From an uncultured bacterium (GTDB lineage Bacteria; Actinomycetota; Coriobacteriia; Coriobacteriales; Coriobacteriaceae), in the NCBI GenBank assembly GCA_905215385.1, contig CAJMPY010000022.1, forward strand, positions 1 to 42,593: a DNA stretch of 42,593 nucleotides, given 5' to 3'. Shown piece after piece: positions 40,483 to 42,593 of the stretch (the stretch's first letter is position 1; each line of letters opens with the position of its first letter). Under the pieces are notes generated by a model. It had not been told where the DNA came from, did not search any database, and was given only the letters and a program-made list of their open reading frames with translations. Position numbers and translations under genes: made by a program.

Positions 40483-40911
40483 CTACTCAGCGATGGTGAC
40501 GCCCATGGAGCGGGCGGTACCGGCGATGATCTTCTTGGCGGCATCAATGTCGTTGGCATTGAGGTCCGGCATCTTGATCTCGGCGATCTTGGTGAGCTGC
40601 TCCTGGGAGAGCTGACCAACCTTGTCGGCCTGGGGCTTAGCGGAACCAGACTTAAGGTTCAGCTCCTTCTTGATGAGGTGAGCCGCCGGCGGGGTCTTGG
40701 TGATGAAGGAGAAGGACTTATCCTCGTAGACAGAGATCTCAACGGGGATGATGTCGCCCTTCTTGTCCTGCGTCTCGGCGTTAAAGGCCTGGCAGAACTG
40801 CATGATGTTCACGCCAGCAGCGCCCAGGGCGGGACCGACGGGAGGAGCGGGGTTAGCTGCTCCAGCAGGAATCTGGAGCTTAATGACGTTGGCAACCTTC
40901 TTCTCAGCCAT
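40483..40911 (-). CDS. rplK: 50S ribosomal protein L11
   Basis: A 142-residue protein of the GTPase-associated centre. N-terminal domain with PAPPVGPALGAAGVNIMQFCQAFN (thiostrepton-site region), then SFSFITKTPPAAHLIKKEL and the C-terminal rRNA-binding domain with LNANDIDAAKKIIAGTARSMGV. ATG 40911 has AAAGGA 6 bases upstream; the ATG two codons earlier abuts the ribosome site. It follows nusG with a 120-base gap and leads into rplA. Confidence 0.98.
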   Translation of the reverse strand: MAEKKVANVIKLQIPAGAANPAPPVGPALGAAGVNIMQFCQAFNAETQDKKGDIIPVEISVYEDKSFSFITKTPPAAHLIKKELNLKSGSAKPQADKVGQLSQEQLTKIAEIKMPDLNANDIDAAKKIIAGTARSMGVTIAE

Positions 40912-41031
40912 GGTCATTCCTTTCGAATCACGAGTGTGAAGTACTTGCTATATCGTAAGCACGCACGTGTTAGAAGCACTCCTGAGATGAGCAGTCACAG
41001 AAGAAGCACGCTCGCGCGAACGGACGAAAAC

Positions 41032-41568
41032 TTAAGCGATGACAGCGACCTGGTTAAAGTCGAGCTCGACCGGCGTCTCGCGGCCAAAGATCATCAGCGT
41101 GACCTTGAGCTTGCCAGCCTCGGTGTTAACCTCGGAGACCTTGCCATCAAAGTCGGTAAGCGGGCCATCGGTGACGCGGACGGACGTGCCGACCTCAATA
41201 TCAACCGAGGTGCGCTTGGGCGAATCGCCCTTACCGGGACGACGAGTCATCTTGTTGTACTCGTCGCGAGAAAGCGGAGCGGGCTTGCCGTTGCCGCCCA
41301 GGAAACCGGTGACGCCAGGCGTGTTACGAACGCACGTCCAAGCATCGTCATCCATCTCCATGCGGACCAGGACATAACCCGGGAAAATCTTGGAATCCTT
41401 GGTCTCACGCTTGCCACCCTCTTTAATCTCGGTGACGCGCTCCATAGGAATCTCGATATCAAAGATACGGTCCTGCATGCCCATAGTCTCGATGCGATGC
41501 TCGAGATCGGACTTAACACGGTTCTCGTATCCAGAGTAAGTGTGAACGACGTACCAACGCTTAGACAT
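41032..41568 (-). CDS. nusG: Transcription elongation/antitermination factor NusG
   Basis: A 178-residue factor that couples RNA polymerase to ribosomes and Rho. NGN domain: RWYVVHTYSGYENRVKSDLE, FPGYVLVRMEMDDDAWTCVRNTPGVTGFLG; C-terminal KOW domain: VRVTDGPLTDFDGKVSEVN. ATG 41568 comes 3 bases after the secE stop (41572-41574), with GAGGGG upstream overlapping the secE end, so the two are coupled. Confidence 0.98.
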   Translation of the reverse strand: MSKRWYVVHTYSGYENRVKSDLEHRIETMGMQDRIFDIEIPMERVTEIKEGGKRETKDSKIFPGYVLVRMEMDDDAWTCVRNTPGVTGFLGGNGKPAPLSRDEYNKMTRRPGKGDSPKRTSVDIEVGTSVRVTDGPLTDFDGKVSEVNTEAGKLKVTLMIFGRETPVELDFNQVAVIA

Positions 41569-41571
41569 GGT

Positions 41572-41910
41572 TTAGCCCCTCAATCCAGAGAACAGAGCAA
41601 GAGCCTCGCCAAAGCCAGCATCGAGCAGAGCGATGACGACGCCGACGACGATCAGAGAAGCGCAAACGACGACCGAGTAGTTCACGAGCTCCTTCTTATC
41701 GGGCCACGTGACACGCTTCATCTCGGACTTGACCGAAGCGAAATACTTCTTGGTGCGGGCGAAGAAACCAGGCTTCTCGTTCTTCTTGGACTTCGCAGCC
41801 TTCTCGTTCTTCTTGGCAACGGCCTTCTTGGCCTCAACCTTGGAGTTGGCGGCAGCGTTGTTGGCAGGTGCCGGCTGCTGAGCCTTCTTCTTGTTCTTCT
41901 TGTTGGCCAT
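41572..41910 (-). CDS. secE: Preprotein translocase subunit SecE
   Basis: A 112-residue single-span subunit of SecYEG. A long Lys/Ala-rich N-terminal extension (about 1-50) precedes the SecE core: FFARTKKYFASVKSEMKRVTWPDKKELVNYSVVVC and a membrane helix at about 82-103. TWP is the family hallmark. ATG 41910. Stands between tRNA-Trp and nusG. Confidence 0.96.
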   Translation of the reverse strand: MANKKNKKKAQQPAPANNAAANSKVEAKKAVAKKNEKAAKSKKNEKPGFFARTKKYFASVKSEMKRVTWPDKKELVNYSVVVCASLIVVGVVIALLDAGFGEALALFSGLRG

Positions 41911-41986
41911 TTGGGTTACCTCCGCGCAATGCGCTTATACATGAGTAAACCGTAAGCCCCCAATTGGGAGCTTACGGAATAATGAC

Positions 41987-42062
41987 TGGCACGCCAGGAA
42001 GGACTCGAACCCTCAACACTCGGTTTTGGAGACCGATGCTCTACCAATTGAACTACTGGCGT
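41987..42062 (-). tRNA. tRNA-Trp (CCA anticodon)
   Basis: The minus-strand product has a perfect 7-bp acceptor stem (ACGCCAG/CTGGCGT), D-loop TAGTTCAATTGGTAGAGCA, anticodon arm TCGGT-CTCCAAA-ACCGA with anticodon CCA, a T-arm with GGTTCGAGTCC, discriminator G and an encoded CCA end (41987-41989). It lies between rpmG and secE in one transcript. Confidence 0.95.
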
Positions 42063-42075
42063 ATGTGACTAGAGA

Positions 42076-42225
42076 CTAGCGAGTCTCTTTGTGCAGCGTG
42101 TGGTGACGGCACCAGGGGCAATACTTCTTGATCTCCATACGATCAGGCATGGTCGACTTGTTCTTGGTGGTCGTATAGTTGCGGCGCTTGCACTCAGTGC
42201 ACGCAAGAGTAACTAGAGTACGCAT
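42076..42225 (-). CDS. rpmG: 50S ribosomal protein L33
   Basis: A 49-residue protein (MRTLVTLACTECKRRNY...), too short for many gene finders. Two Cys pairs, CTEC (9-12) and CPWC (36-39), form a zinc ribbon, so this is a zinc-binding (C+) L33. ATG 42225 has CAGGATAC just before it and AAAGG a little further up. First gene of the rpmG-tRNA-Trp-secE-nusG group; promoter at 42271-42300. Confidence 0.96.
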   Translation of the reverse strand: MRTLVTLACTECKRRNYTTTKNKSTMPDRMEIKKYCPWCRHHTLHKETR

Positions 42226-42270
42226 GTATCCTGAACCTTTCATTTCCGCCCCGTACGGGCACGAGTTGTT

Positions 42271-42300
42271 ACTTTATCAGCTCCACGTAAGTGCTGTCAA
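42271..42300 (-). promoter_or_regulatory. Sigma-70-type promoter for rpmG-tRNA-Trp-secE-nusG
   Basis: On the minus strand the consensus TTGACA (42295-42300) and TAAAGT (42271-42276) are 18 bases apart, about 45 bases before the rpmG start. Confidence 0.7.
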
Positions 42301-42440
42301 TGAAAACCTCGAGTCAATTGGTTCTCGGTGGATCCATTCATATTTGGAACACATCAATGAAGCCATCGAGAGCTAATCGACGGTGCATCCAGGACCATTA
42401 TCAATCCTCTCGACACCAGCAACGGCTCAATATCCATCGC

Positions 42441-42476
42441 AGAAAAGAACCCGGCACCCATATAAGTGCCGGGTTC
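42441..42476 (-). terminator. Intrinsic terminator of tuf
   Basis: GAACCCGGCAC (42447-42457) pairs perfectly with GTGCCGGGTTC (42466-42476); minus-strand TTTTCT follows. It lies 28 bases past the tuf stop. Confidence 0.93.
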
Positions 42477-42504
42477 TCTAAGTCAGCTATATCAAAGAGC
42501 TAAT

Positions 42505-42593
42505 TTACTCAATGATCGTGGAGACGATGCCCGAACCGACGGTGTGGCCACCCTCGCGGATAGCGAAGCGCAGGCCCTCCTCCATGGCGATCG
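42505..42593 (-). CDS. tuf: Elongation factor Tu, C-terminal end only
   Basis: The last 28 codons of EF-Tu: AIAMEEGLRFAIREGG, then HTVGSGIVSTIIE and TAA at 42505-42507. This is the conserved end of domain 3 that closes with HTVGxG. The rest lies beyond the right edge. It precedes rpmG across a strong terminator, the usual tuf-rpmG-secE-nusG order in Gram-positive bacteria. Confidence 0.95.
   Translation of the reverse strand, partial: IAMEEGLRFAIREGGHTVGSGIVSTIIE

Noticed and set aside
39850..41955. A 701-codon plus-strand frame across rplA, rplK, nusG and secE
   Set aside because: Same antisense shadow effect; the four minus-strand genes are unmistakable.

Overview
The window looks like a chromosomal segment of a moderately GC-rich Gram-positive anaerobe of the class Coriobacteriia, most likely Collinsella or a close relative. 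This rests on the look of RpoB, RpoC, FusA and FeoAB, the strong AGGAGG-type ribosome binding sites, many GTG/TTG starts, and short hairpin repeats of a kind I associate with Collinsella. The genus call is recognition, not a database result.

Both ends hold pieces of the classic transcription/translation super-cluster, all on the minus strand. On the right (42593 down to 39658) are tuf (3' end only), rpmG, tRNA-Trp, secE, nusG, rplK and rplA. On the left (16312 down to 1) are the L10-leader-controlled rplJ-rplL, then galU, rpoB-rpoC, an ECF sigma/DUF4179 pair, and rpsL-rpsG-fusA (fusA cut by the edge). In many bacteria rplKA and rplJL-rpoBC are contiguous. Here about 23 kb lies between rplA and rplJ, and galU sits between rplL and rpoB.

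The 23-kb insert (16.5-39.6 kb) is metabolic and accessory: a PLP aminotransferase, a hypothetical protein, a hypoxanthine-DNA glycosylase with a small GH13 enzyme, an MFS exporter, a FeoA-FeoB fusion, an alpha/beta hydrolase, a stand-alone PTS EIIA(Glc), asnS, a WYL-type regulator, a TrpXYZ-like ABC importer, an MscS channel, a ParB-like/BMP fusion coupled to a metallophosphoesterase, a second ECF sigma/DUF4179 pair, and a wrecked leu operon (leuA' and leuB' fragments) that still keeps an intact leucine leader peptide.

The most unusual points are these. (1) RpoC has a C-terminal extension with a domain resembling the RNA polymerase alpha CTD, keeping several DNA-contact residues. (2) A family of three ~120-140 bp palindromes has a conserved core but arms that differ between copies and remain self-complementary. 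(3) A cytosolic ParB-like/BMP fusion is translationally coupled to a metallophosphoesterase. (4) The RpoB fork-loop-2 sequence is altered, and RpsL has arginine at the streptomycin position 88. (5) Several families of small hairpin repeats sit in the gaps after genes, some with a shared GGGACAG-type loop. (6) The leu locus is decayed behind a preserved attenuator peptide.
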